Origin: Spongisporangium articulatum
GTDB taxonomy: Bacteria; Actinomycetota; Actinomycetes; Actinomycetales; Kineosporiaceae
Assembly (NCBI RefSeq): GCF_044465595.1
Contig: NZ_JBITLV010000007.1
Location: 124,001-188,000, forward strand
Length of the DNA stretch: 64,000 bases
Reading direction: 5' to 3'
Part shown: in pieces, positions 40,301 through 49,108 of the stretch
Numbering within the stretch: the stretch's first letter is position 1
How the letters are laid out: each line of letters begins with the position of its first letter
The notes under the pieces: model-generated
What the model saw: the letters and a program-made list of their open reading frames with translations, nothing else
Database searches by the model: none
What the model was told of the DNA's origin: nothing
Translations under genes and position numbers: made by a program

Positions 40301-43300
40301 GTGAACCGGGTGCGCACCTGGGCGGGCACCCTGCGCGGCCGCCTGCTGCTGGGCACCCTCGCCCTGCTCACCGTCGGGCTGCTGAGCGCGGACCTGACCG
40401 CCTACCTCGTCCTGAGGTCGCACCTGGACGAGCGGCACGACCGGCTCCTGAGCGCGGCGGCGGCCCAGCTGGACCGGTGGCAGGCGAAGCAGCTGCGGGT
40501 CACCCCCGCCGACGGCACGCACCACGTGACCCTGACCTCCCTGCCGGCGCTGACCCCGGTGGGTGCCCTCGTGGTGCTGCGCGCCCCCGACGGGACCGTG
40601 CGCCTGAGCACCGCGCCCGTGACGCCCGCAGCGGACGGGAGCGTGCCCGGCTACGTGGTACGGGAATGGCGGCCCGACGTCCCCCTCGCGCTCGACCTGC
40701 CCGACGGGCGCAGCGAACCCGTCGGCAGTGTCCTCGTCGGAGTCGCGGTGGACGGCGACCGGGAGACGCTGGCCACGCTGCTGCGGGTCGAGCTGCTCGG
40801 GGCGATCCTGATCGTCGCCGTCGCCGCCCTGGGCGGCCGGCTCCTGGTGCGTCGGGGCCTGAGCCCGCTGCGCCGGATGGCCGAGACGGCGGCCCGGATC
40901 GAACAGGGCAGCCGGGAGCCGATCGTCGGTGGTCCGACCGGCACCGAGACGCACGACCTGGCCGTGGCCCTCGACCGGGCGCTGGCCGCCCGGGCCCGCA
41001 GTGAGGCCGCCGCCCGCGACTTCCTCGCGGATGCCTCGCACGAGCTGCGCACGCCCGTGGCCGCGGTCCGCGGCTGGGCCGAGCTGTACGCGGCCGGAAT
41101 GCTGCCCGACCCCGACGACCTGGACGCGGCGCTGCGCTCCATCGGTTCGGAGGGCGAGCGGATGGCGGCCCTGGTCGAGCAGATGCTCGCGCTGGCCCGG
41201 CTCGACGCGGTCGCGAGGGCCGCGGTGGACGAGCCGGTCGACGTCGCCGAAGTGGTCACCCAGGCCTGCCTTCAGGTCCGACCGCTCCTGGGCGAGCGCC
41301 CGCAGCGGCTGACCTGCTCGCTGCTGGACTCACCTCTGGACTCACTGCTGGACGACGACGGGGGGCCCGATCGGGCGGCCCGCGGTCGGCGCTGGATCGT
41401 CCCCGGGGACGGCACGGCGATCCGGCGGGCCGTCGACAACCTGGTGCTGAACGCCCTCACGCACGCCGGCCCGGACGCCGAGGTGCGGGTCACGGTGCGG
41501 CCGGGGCCCGACGAGGTGGTCGTGGACGTCGCGGACACCGGGCCGGGGTTGAGCGCGCAGGAGCGGGACCGGGCGTTCGACCGGTTCTGGCGGGGGTCCC
41601 CCGGGCGGGAGCGGTCGGCGGGTGGGTCCGGGTTGGGCCTGGCGATCGCGCGCGCCGTCGCCCGCGGCCACGGCGGTGACGTCTCCCTGTCCGGCGTCGA
41701 GCCGCACGGCCTGGTCGCCCGGCTGCGACTGCCCCGCAGCACACCGGCGGCGAGCGCTCAGCGGATCGTCAGCTCCGGCGCCGGCCAACCCTCCACCGGC
41801 CGCGCTGCACTGGACGACGTGCTCCCGACGACCCACACCCCGACGTCCGAGACCTCGACATCCTCCGCAGCGCCGCCTGCAGCACCCGACACGGGCCGGT
41901 GGGCGGGCCTCCCGGTTCGCAGGCCGTGGCTCACGCTCGCCGCCTGGCTGCTCCTGATCGTGACCGCGCTCCTCGGCGCCCGCCTGGCCAGCGGCACCTT
42001 CGAGACCGATCTCGGGCTGCCCGGTTCCCCGTCCGCCGAGGCCGCCGACGTGCTCGCCCAGCACGAACCGGACGCCGGGGAGGCCGGCGCGACCGTCGTC
42101 CTGTACGCCGCCGACGGACTGGAGGGGCGCCGGGCGCAGGTGGAGGCGTTCGCGCAGCGCCTGCGCGAAGTGCCCGGCGTGGTCGACGTCTCCGAACCCC
42201 TGGCCGCCGGAACCGTCGCCGACACGGGGCGCACGGCCTTCCTCACCCTGGACCTGACCGATCCTCCGCGGAGTCTGCCCAGCGCCGACCTGGACGCCCT
42301 GCGCGCCGCCGACGAGGCCGCCCCGAGCGGGCTGGAGGTGTCCTACGCCGGGCTGCTCGGCGAGACGGTGGACACGGGGGGCCGCCCCTCGCACCTGGCG
42401 GAGGCCATCGGCCTCGTCACCGCCCTCGTGGTGCTCCTGGTGATGTTCGGCTCCGTGGCGGGGGCGCTGCTGCCGCTGGTGTCGGCCGCCGTCGCCGTGG
42501 TGACCGGCCTGGCCCTGATCAGGATTCTGGCGAGCGGGCTGACGCTGGCCACGATCGCCCCGACGCTGGCGGCCATGATCGGGCTGGGGTGCGGCATCGA
42601 CTACGCGCTGTTCGTGGTGACCCGGGCCCGGCAGGGCCAGCTGTCGGGGCGGGAACCGCAGGCGGCGGTCCGGTACGCGCTGCACTCCAGCGGGCACGCC
42701 GTGCTGGTGGCGGCGGGCACCGTGGGCATCGCGCTGCTGGGCCTGTACGCCTCGGGCGTGCAGTTCATCGGCCGTCTGGGCCTGGCCGCCACCGTGACGC
42801 TGGCCATCTCGGCCCTGGCCGCAGTCACGCTGACGCCCGCACTGCTGAGCCTGCTCGGTCCGCGGATCGACCGGTTGCGGGTACGCCGTCCGCGGGCCGA
42901 GGGCGGGGCGGACGGCGGGGTCTGGGCTCGGTACGCGGCCTGGGTGGCCCGCCACCCGCTGCCCGTGACGGGCGCCGCGCTCCTCCTCCTGGCGGTGCTC
43001 ACCGTGCCGCTCTTCTCGCTGCGGTTGGGGCACGTCGACGACGGCTCCGCCCCCGCCGGCAGCACCCAACGGGTGGCCTACGACCGGATGGCCGAGGGGT
43101 TCGGGCCCGGGGTCAACGGCCGGTTCACGGCCCTCCTGCGGCTCGCGTCCGCACCCGACAGCCCGGCCGGGCAGGAGATCCTCGCGAACGCCCGGACGCA
43201 GCTCGCCAGTACGGCCGGGGTGGCGACACTGACCCCGTGGCAGATCAGCCCGGACGGCGCGATCGCGGTCACGACCGTCACCCCGACCACCGGCCCGCAG

Positions 43301-44092
43301 GACGCGGCCACCGGAGACCTGTACGACCGGTTGCGCGGCCCGACCGCGGACGCCATCCGGTCGTCGACCGGCGCGGATCTGCAGCTGACCGGGCAGACCG
43401 CGGCCCAGGTGGACTTCGCCGACCGGCTGACGGCCGGGTTGCCGGCGATCGTCGCCCTCGTCGTGGGGGCCGCGTTCCTGTTGCTCACGCTCACCTTCCG
43501 CAGCCCGGTGGTGGCCCTGAAAGCGGCGCTGATGAACGTGATCTCGATCGCGGCGTCCTACGGCGTCGTCGTCGCCGTCTTCCAATGGCACTGGGGAGCG
43601 GGGCTGTTCGGCCTCGACGCAGCCGTGCCGATCGAGTCGTACGTGCCGATGATGATGTTCGCCATCGTCTTCGGGCTCTCGATGGACTACGAGGTCTTCC
43701 TGCTCTCCCGGGTGCGGGAGGCCTGGCTCGGGGGCGCCTCGACGACGGACGCGGTGGCCTCCGGGCTGTCGGCGACCGCCCGGGTGATCGGCGCGGCCGC
43801 CCTCATCATGATCAGCGTGTTCGCCGGGTTCGCGCTCGACGACAACGTCGGCGTCAAGATGCTCGCCGTGGGCCTGGCCGTGAGCGTCGCGATCGATGCC
43901 ACCGTGGTGCGGCTGCTCCTGGTGCCGGCCGCGATGGTGTTGCTGGGTGAGGCCAACTGGTGGCTACCCCGGTGGGCGCGCGGGTTCCTCGACCGCTACG
44001 ACACGACCCGCCAGTCCCGCGCGGTCAACGCCTCCACCAAAGCGGGCCGGGCCGCCGGCAGCACCGACACCTCGGCGAGCCCGACGAGTTGA
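40301..44092 (+). CDS. Fusion protein: sensor histidine kinase joined to MMPL/RND transporter
   Basis: One uninterrupted 1263-residue frame from GTG 40301. Part 1 (to ~482): two membrane helices around an external domain, HAMP-like (SPLRRMAETAARIE), H-box ASHELRTPVAAVRG with His247, N-box DNLVLNALTHAG, DTGPGL, and GGSGLGLAIARAV. A Thr/Ser/Pro-rich linker spans ~485-528. Part 2 (~530-1245): a complete MMPL exporter with two domains, about 11-12 membrane helices, and the paired motifs GCGIDYALF (~765) and GLSMDYEVFLL (~1126). No stop or frame slip is seen in the linker. Its end overlaps tyrA by 97 bases on the other strand. Confidence 0.85.
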   Translation: MNRVRTWAGTLRGRLLLGTLALLTVGLLSADLTAYLVLRSHLDERHDRLLSAAAAQLDRWQAKQLRVTPADGTHHVTLTSLPALTPVGALVVLRAPDGTVRLSTAPVTPAADGSVPGYVVREWRPDVPLALDLPDGRSEPVGSVLVGVAVDGDRETLATLLRVELLGAILIVAVAALGGRLLVRRGLSPLRRMAETAARIEQGSREPIVGGPTGTETHDLAVALDRALAARARSEAAARDFLADASHELRTPVAAVRGWAELYAAGMLPDPDDLDAALRSIGSEGERMAALVEQMLALARLDAVARAAVDEPVDVAEVVTQACLQVRPLLGERPQRLTCSLLDSPLDSLLDDDGGPDRAARGRRWIVPGDGTAIRRAVDNLVLNALTHAGPDAEVRVTVRPGPDEVVVDVADTGPGLSAQERDRAFDRFWRGSPGRERSAGGSGLGLAIARAVARGHGGDVSLSGVEPHGLVARLRLPRSTPAASAQRIVSSGAGQPSTGRAALDDVLPTTHTPTSETSTSSAAPPAAPDTGRWAGLPVRRPWLTLAAWLLLIVTALLGARLASGTFETDLGLPGSPSAEAADVLAQHEPDAGEAGATVVLYAADGLEGRRAQVEAFAQRLREVPGVVDVSEPLAAGTVADTGRTAFLTLDLTDPPRSLPSADLDALRAADEAAPSGLEVSYAGLLGETVDTGGRPSHLAEAIGLVTALVVLLVMFGSVAGALLPLVSAAVAVVTGLALIRILASGLTLATIAPTLAAMIGLGCGIDYALFVVTRARQGQLSGREPQAAVRYALHSSGHAVLVAAGTVGIALLGLYASGVQFIGRLGLAATVTLAISALAAVTLTPALLSLLGPRIDRLRVRRPRAEGGADGGVWARYAAWVARHPLPVTGAALLLLAVLTVPLFSLRLGHVDDGSAPAGSTQRVAYDRMAEGFGPGVNGRFTALLRLASAPDSPAGQEILANARTQLASTAGVATLTPWQISPDGAIAVTTVTPTTGPQDAATGDLYDRLRGPTADAIRSSTGADLQLTGQTAAQVDFADRLTAGLPAIVALVVGAAFLLLTLTFRSPVVALKAALMNVISIAASYGVVVAVFQWHWGAGLFGLDAAVPIESYVPMMMFAIVFGLSMDYEVFLLSRVREAWLGGASTTDAVASGLSATARVIGAAALIMISVFAGFALDDNVGVKMLAVGLAVSVAIDATVVRLLLVPAAMVLLGEANWWLPRWARGFLDRYDTTRQSRAVNASTKAGRAAGSTDTSASPTS

Positions 44093-45084
44093 CCGGCGGC
44101 GTGTTCGAGGGCGAACTCCTCGACGTTGATCCCCGCCTCGCCGATGTCGTCGAACAACCGCCGCAACTGCCCCGGACGGTCCGGCAGCAGCACGGTGACC
44201 TGCGCGTACCGGGTCGGCGAGCCGCCGTGCTTGCCCGGGATCCGGGCTCGGCCGTCGCGGCCCGACTCCACCACCCGGGCCACGGTGGCCTGGGCCCGGG
44301 ACGCCGACTCGAGGGCGCCGATGACGTCGTCGAGGTCGGCCCGCAGGTCCTTCAGCGTCCGGACGACGGGCCCCGAGTTGGCGGCCAGGATCTGCGCCCA
44401 CAGCGAGGGGTCGGAGTCCGCGATCCGCGTCGTGTCCCGCAAACCCTGCCCGGCCAGGGCGACCGCCTCGTCGGCGGCCTTCACCAACCGGGCCGACACC
44501 AGGGAGGCCGCGACCTGGGGGACGTGCGAGACGAGCGCCACGGCCTCGTCGTGCGCGGCGGCGTCCAGCTGCACGGGAGCCGCGCCGAGCGCGACGACGA
44601 CCCGGCGCACCAGGGCCAGCCGCCCGTCGTCCGTGAGCGCCGACGGGCACAACACCCAGGGGCGGCCGAGGAACAGGTCGGCCTGCGCCGCGACCGGGCC
44701 GGACCGCTCGCGGCCGGCCATCGGGTGCCCGCCCACGTAGCGGGCGGCCCCCGCGGCCCCCGCGGCCCCCGCGACGGCCGCGGCGATGCCGGCCTTCACG
44801 CTGGCCACGTCGGTGACCGTCGCGTCCGGGTGGGTCTCGAGCTCGGTCAGGACGACGTCCGCCGTCACGTCGGGCGGGGCGGCCACGACCACCAGGTCGA
44901 CCGCGATCCCTCCGGGGTCGGGTTCGCCGCCGCCCACGTCCTCGGCCAGGGCCAGCGCGGTCGGCGACGGATCGGCCAGCAACACCCGGACGCCGTGCTG
45001 GCGCAGGCCGAGCGCGATGCTCGTGCCGAGCAGTCCGGTGCCGACCACCCGGGCGGTGGCCAGCCCCGCGATCCGCTCGCCCAT
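43996..45084 (-). CDS. tyrA: Prephenate dehydrogenase with C-terminal ACT domain
   Basis: 362 residues. The Rossmann start is RVVGTGLLGTSIALGLRQ, the catalytic/prephenate region is YVGGHPMAGRERSGP and VSHVPQVAASLV. The C-terminal ACT domain (VTVLLPDRPGQLRRLFDDIGEAGINVEEF) is for feedback by tyrosine. It converts prephenate to 4-hydroxyphenylpyruvate. ATG 45084 overlaps the aroH stop. It carries a 9-base triplicate repeat at 44744-44770, which encodes an Ala/Gly stretch. Confidence 0.93.
   Translation of the reverse strand: MGERIAGLATARVVGTGLLGTSIALGLRQHGVRVLLADPSPTALALAEDVGGGEPDPGGIAVDLVVVAAPPDVTADVVLTELETHPDATVTDVASVKAGIAAAVAGAAGAAGAARYVGGHPMAGRERSGPVAAQADLFLGRPWVLCPSALTDDGRLALVRRVVVALGAAPVQLDAAAHDEAVALVSHVPQVAASLVSARLVKAADEAVALAGQGLRDTTRIADSDPSLWAQILAANSGPVVRTLKDLRADLDDVIGALESASRAQATVARVVESGRDGRARIPGKHGGSPTRYAQVTVLLPDRPGQLRRLFDDIGEAGINVEEFALEHAAGQLVGLAEVSVLPAARPALVEALTARDWRVVS
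44744..44770. repeat. Tandem 9-base repeat within tyrA
   Basis: GCGGCCCCC is repeated three times, in frame, encoding an Ala-Gly-rich loop of prephenate dehydrogenase. Copy number could vary between strains without shifting the frame. Confidence 0.7.
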
Positions 45085-45455
45085 CAGTCCTCGAAGGTCG
45101 GCACGTCGGCCCGCAGCAGCTCGGTGCCGCGCAGGTACACGTTCTGGACGTCGGCGCGCGCGAGTTCCGTCTCGACGTGCAGCATCAGCCGGACCACCCG
45201 GGGCATCGAGCCCTCGACGTACATCTCCTGCAGGCAGAACAGCGCCGGCTCCTCGAGACCGAGCTGGCGGGCGGCCACGGCCGGGGCCACCGACGACACG
45301 TCGCGGGTGGCACTGAAGACGATGCTGATCACGTCGTCGTGCTCGATCTTGTTGGCGGACAACACTTCCTGGAGCAGCTCGCGCGTGCGCCGCAGCACGT
45401 GCTCCTTGTCGTCGACGTCCACCTGGGTGGCGCCCCGGACGGCGCGGACCGCCAT
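45084..45455 (-). CDS. aroH: Monofunctional chorismate mutase, AroH class
   Basis: 123 residues. The AroH signature includes VRAVRGATQVDVDD, IVFSATRDV and PALFCLQEMYVEGSMPRVVRLMLHV, with the active-site Arg/Cys/Glu set. It converts chorismate to prephenate and hands it to tyrA, which overlaps it by one base. Confidence 0.95.
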   Translation of the reverse strand: MAVRAVRGATQVDVDDKEHVLRRTRELLQEVLSANKIEHDDVISIVFSATRDVSSVAPAVAARQLGLEEPALFCLQEMYVEGSMPRVVRLMLHVETELARADVQNVYLRGTELLRADVPTFED

Positions 45456-45457
45456 GC

Positions 45458-46375
45458 CTACAGCCCCGCCGCGTCGAAGAGCGAGCTGAGTTCGGCACCG
45501 TGCAGCGCACGGGTCCGGCCGGAGCGCAGGTCGCCCATCCGGACCGGCCCGATCTGGATGCGCGCCAGCTGCAGCACCGGGTAGCCGACCTCGGCCATCA
45601 TCCGGCGGATCACCCGGTTGCGGCCCGAGTGCAGCACGATCTCCAGCAGCGCCTTGCCCGGCCGCGAGTCGACGAGCTTGAACGAGTCGACCTTGGCCAG
45701 CCCGTCGTCCAGCTGCACGCCCTCGCGCAGCCGCCTCCCGACGTCCCGGGCCACCGGCCCGGCCACCTCGACCAGGTACGTCTTGGGCACCTCGGAGCTC
45801 GGGTGAGCCAGCTTGTTGGCCAGCGTGCCGTCGTTGGTGAGGATGATCAGGCCCTCGGTGTCGGTGTCGAGCCGCCCGACGTGGAACAGCCGCTCCTCGC
45901 GGTTGGTCACGTAGTCGGCCAGGGTGGGCCGGTTCTTGCCGTCCGGGTCGGTCGGCGCCATCGTCGAGATGACGCCCGGCGGCTTGTTCAGCGCCAGGTA
46001 GACCAGGTTGTCGTCGAGCTGCAGGCGCACGCCGTCGACGTGCACGACCTGGCGCTTCGGGTCGACGCGCACGCCGAGCTCGGTGACGGTCTGCCCGTCG
46101 ACCTGCACCCGGCCGGCTGCGATCAGGTCCTCACTGGCCCGGCGGGAGGCCAGTCCGGACTGGGCGATGAGCTTCTGCAGGCGCACGCCGTCCGGGTCGT
46201 GGACGTCGGCGCCCGTGTCCTGCGGCCCGTTCGCACGCTTGGGGGTGTCGGCGAAGCGGCGCGGGTCCTTCGCCGCGCTCTTCTTGCCGGGCCGGGCGGC
46301 GGGGTCGCGCGGGTAGCCGCCCCGGCTCGGGGTGGCCTTCCTGGGGGTTCTGGGGGTCCGTCCCTGGGGTGTCAC
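45458..46375 (-). CDS. rluB: 23S rRNA pseudouridine synthase (RluB/RsuA family)
   Basis: 305 residues. A basic, disordered N-terminus precedes an S4 RNA-binding domain (VRLQKLIAQSGLASRRASEDLI). The catalytic domain has the active-site Asp in FHVGRLDTDTEGLIILTND and the motif GRNRVIRRMMAEVGYPVLQL. The GTG start overlaps the scpB stop (GTGA). Confidence 0.93.
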   Translation of the reverse strand: MTPQGRTPRTPRKATPSRGGYPRDPAARPGKKSAAKDPRRFADTPKRANGPQDTGADVHDPDGVRLQKLIAQSGLASRRASEDLIAAGRVQVDGQTVTELGVRVDPKRQVVHVDGVRLQLDDNLVYLALNKPPGVISTMAPTDPDGKNRPTLADYVTNREERLFHVGRLDTDTEGLIILTNDGTLANKLAHPSSEVPKTYLVEVAGPVARDVGRRLREGVQLDDGLAKVDSFKLVDSRPGKALLEIVLHSGRNRVIRRMMAEVGYPVLQLARIQIGPVRMGDLRSGRTRALHGAELSSLFDAAGL

Positions 46376-47034
46376 TGCATGTCTCCGCTGAGGTCGTCGA
46401 GTGCGTCCATCTCCGGCAGGTACGGCGCCAGGGGCGGCAGCTCGTCGAGGCTGGTCAGGCCCAGCTTGTGCAGGAAGGTCTCGGTGGTGCCGTACAGGAC
46501 GGCGCCGGTCGCCGGGTCCTGGCCGACCTCCTCGACCAGGCCGCGCGCGACCAGCGTGCGCATCACGCCGTCCACGTTCACGCCCCGCACGGCCGACACC
46601 CGGGCCCGGCTGACGGGCTGCCGGTAGGCGACGATCGCCAGCGTCTCCAGGCCGGCCTGGGTGAGCTTGGCGGTCTGCCCGTCGAGGACGAACCGGCCGA
46701 TCACGTCGGCGTACTCGGCCCGGCTGTACATCCGCCAGCCGCCCGCGACCCGGCGCAGCTCGAAGCCGCGCCCGTCGCGCTCGTACTCGGCGACCAGCTC
46801 GGCCAGCAGCTCGGCGACCCGGGCCACGTCCGTGCCGAGCGCCGCGGCCAGGGACAGCTCGTCCACCGGCCGCTCGACGACGACCAGGATCGCCTCCAGC
46901 GCGCCGCGGGCGCCGCCGGGCAGGCTGTCGAGGTCGATCGGGGGCGCCTCCTCGACGTCGGGCGCCTCGGGAGCGGTCTCGGGCCCCTCGTCGAGCTCGG
47001 GAGCCTGGTCGAGATGCTCGTCGGTCGCGGTCAC
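46372..47034 (-). CDS. scpB: Segregation and condensation protein B
   Basis: 220 residues from GTG 47034 with a GGGG-type site. The acidic N-terminus is followed by two winged helices: LEAILVVVERPVDELSLAAAL and LTQAGLETLAIVAYRQPVSRARV, with GVNVDGVMRTLVARGLVEEVG. It is the kite partner of ScpA in the SMC complex. The far upstream start would extend into the scpA-scpB gap with no sensible protein. Confidence 0.93.
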   Translation of the reverse strand: MTATDEHLDQAPELDEGPETAPEAPDVEEAPPIDLDSLPGGARGALEAILVVVERPVDELSLAAALGTDVARVAELLAELVAEYERDGRGFELRRVAGGWRMYSRAEYADVIGRFVLDGQTAKLTQAGLETLAIVAYRQPVSRARVSAVRGVNVDGVMRTLVARGLVEEVGQDPATGAVLYGTTETFLHKLGLTSLDELPPLAPYLPEMDALDDLSGDMQ

Positions 47035-47087
47035 GCCCCCATCATGCCGCGCCGGGCCCGTGATCAAGGAATCCGGCGCGGAGCCCG

Positions 47088-47963
47088 CTACTCGTCGAAC
47101 TCGTCCTCGACGTCGATCTCGCCGTCCTCGGCGCCCGTCCACCGCACGGTCAGCTCCCCCAACGGCGTGACCTGGTCGAACGCCACGGCTCCCTCCCGGA
47201 ACAGCTCGAGCAGGGCGAGGAACCGGGCCACGACCACGACGGTCTCGTCGGCGTCGGCGACCAGCGACCGGAAGCTCGCCGTCCCGGCCCGGCGCATCCG
47301 GTCGACGACCAGGGCGGCCTGCTCGCGGACGCTGACCGCCGGCGCGTGCAGGTGCTCCAGCGCGACCACCGGTGGGGCTTTGGGGGCGCTGGCCGCAGCG
47401 GCGAGTTCGGCGAACTGGTGCGGCGACAGCCCGAGCACGAGCTCGGGCAGCAGCTTGGTGAACTGGGTCTCCAGCGGGACGGCGCGGGCCTGGCGCCGGG
47501 CCTCGGCCGCCACCCGCTCGGCGAAGGCCCCCGCGACCTCCTTGAACGCCCGGTACTGCAGCAGCCGGGCGAACAACAGGTCGCGGGCCTCCAGCAGGGC
47601 CAGGTCCTCGTCGTCCTCGACCTCGGCGGCGGGCAGCAGCCGGGCCGCCTTGAGGTCGAGCAGCGTGGCCGCGACCAGCAGGAACTCCGACACCTCGCCC
47701 AGGTCCCAGTCGGACTCCAGGGCCCGGATGTGGGCCACGAACTCGTCGGTGACCGCGGCGATCGCGATCTCGGTGACGTCGAGCTTGTGCTTGGCGATCA
47801 GCCCCAGCAGCAGGTCGAACGGGCCCTCGAAGTTGTCGAGGTGGACCTGGAAGGACGGTGCCGTGCGGTTGGTCAGGACGCCGCCGGGCACGACCTCGGG
47901 CTCGGCGCCCGCCGTCCGGGTGGTCCCGTCCGGACGCGTCAGCGAGACGTCGTCGCGGTGCAC
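47088..47963 (-). CDS. scpA: Segregation and condensation protein A (kleisin)
   Basis: 291 residues. The N-terminal kleisin region has FQVHLDNFEGPFDLLLGLIAKHKLDVTEIAIA, then EFLLVAATLLDLKAARLLP. The C-terminal winged helix ends VARFLALLELFREGAVAFDQVTPLGELTVRW. It bridges SMC heads for chromosome segregation. The GTG at 47963 is the first usable start; the frame continues upstream without another. Confidence 0.95.
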   Translation of the reverse strand: MHRDDVSLTRPDGTTRTAGAEPEVVPGGVLTNRTAPSFQVHLDNFEGPFDLLLGLIAKHKLDVTEIAIAAVTDEFVAHIRALESDWDLGEVSEFLLVAATLLDLKAARLLPAAEVEDDEDLALLEARDLLFARLLQYRAFKEVAGAFAERVAAEARRQARAVPLETQFTKLLPELVLGLSPHQFAELAAAASAPKAPPVVALEHLHAPAVSVREQAALVVDRMRRAGTASFRSLVADADETVVVVARFLALLELFREGAVAFDQVTPLGELTVRWTGAEDGEIDVEDEFDE

Positions 47964-48015
47964 CTGCAGGTCCGACGGCGGCGCCTCGGTGGCCGGCGCC
48001 TCCGGCAGGCGGATC

Positions 48016-48951
48016 TCAGGCAGCGTCGCCTCGCGCGATCAGCTCACGGGCCAGCAGGCGGTAGGCGTAGGCCCCCGCGTGCGACCCGGCGTACGTGGTG
48101 ATCGGCTCGGCGGCCACCGACGCGTCGGGGAACTTCACCGTCCGCCCGATCACGGTGTGGAAGACCCGGTCGCCGAAGGCCTCGACCACGCGGGCCACCA
48201 CCTCGCGGCTGTGCAGCGTGCGCGGGTCGTACATGGTGGCCAGGATGCCGTCGACCTCCAGGCCCGGGTTCAGCCGGTCCTTCACCTTGTCGATCGTCTC
48301 GACGAGCAGGGCGACCCCGCGCAGCGCGAAGAACTCGCACTCCAGCGGGATCACCACGCCGTGGGCGGCGGTCAGCGCGTTGACGGTGAGCAGGCCCAGC
48401 GACGGCTGGCAGTCGATCAGCACCACGTCGTAGTCGTCGACCACCGGGCGCAGCACGCGCTGCAGCGTCATCTCGCGGGCCACCTCGCCGACCAGCTGCA
48501 CCTCGGCGGCCGACAGGTCGATGTTGGCCGGCAGCAGGTCGAGGCCGGGCAGGCCGGTGGAGCGGATCACATCCCGGATCTGGGTGTCCCGGTCCATCAG
48601 GACGTTGTAGATCGTCTTGTCGAGCTCGTGCGGGTTGATGCCGAGCCCCACGGACAGCGCACCCTGCGGGTCGAAGTCGACCAGGAGCACCTTGCGGCCG
48701 TACTCGGCCAGCGTGGCCCCCAGGTTGATGGTGGTCGTCGTCTTGCCGACGCCGCCCTTCTGGTTGCACATCGCGATGATCCGGGCCGGACCGTGGGAGG
48801 TCAGGGGCTGCGGCTCCGGGAAGTTCGGCATCGGCCGCCCGGTGGGCCCCTCGGCCCCGACCGCGCTCAACGACAGCAGGTCGTCGGCGCCCCGGTCAGG
48901 GGTGCGCTGGATGGTCAGGTCTACGGCTGTCGCAGTCGTCTCGTTCGTCAC
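48016..48951 (-). CDS. parA: ParA/Soj-family ATPase
   Basis: 311 residues. The deviant Walker A is CNQKGGVGKTTTTINLG, Walker B VVLIDCQPSLGLLTVNAL. An N-terminal extension of ~55 residues precedes the ATPase domain. There is no parB next to it; this copy is the ParA-like protein that sits with scpA/scpB in actinobacteria rather than the origin-linked partition ATPase. Confidence 0.92.
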   Translation of the reverse strand: MTNETTATAVDLTIQRTPDRGADDLLSLSAVGAEGPTGRPMPNFPEPQPLTSHGPARIIAMCNQKGGVGKTTTTINLGATLAEYGRKVLLVDFDPQGALSVGLGINPHELDKTIYNVLMDRDTQIRDVIRSTGLPGLDLLPANIDLSAAEVQLVGEVAREMTLQRVLRPVVDDYDVVLIDCQPSLGLLTVNALTAAHGVVIPLECEFFALRGVALLVETIDKVKDRLNPGLEVDGILATMYDPRTLHSREVVARVVEAFGDRVFHTVIGRTVKFPDASVAAEPITTYAGSHAGAYAYRLLARELIARGDAA

Positions 48952-49057
48952 GTCGTCTCCTCGCTAGCGCCGTCGACGCCGCCTGCCTACGCACACATCA
49001 TCCCTCGCGCGCGAGCACGACCCTGCGAGGTTAGTCGGCGCGTCGCGGACCGCTCAA

Positions 49058-49077
49058 CCCCGGGTGTGTCCCCGGGG
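49058..49077 (-). terminator. GC hairpin downstream of xerD
   Basis: CCCCGGG (49058-49064) pairs with CCCGGGG (49071-49077) around a six-base TGTGTC loop. A 10-base tandem GGGACAACCC repeat lies beside it (about 49076-49095). It is probably the xerD terminator; no T-tract is present. Confidence 0.45.
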
Positions 49078-49108
49078 ACAACCCGGGACAACCCGGCTGA
49101 GCAGCCCT

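Noticed and set aside
44744..44770. Repeats as a CRISPR array
   Set aside because: Three 9-base units without spacers, in frame within tyrA; no CRISPR-like repeat-spacer pattern exists in the window.
48016..48951. ParA as part of a plasmid or origin partition system
   Set aside because: No parB or parS-like sites nearby; the copy belongs to the conserved xerD-parA-scpA-scpB block.
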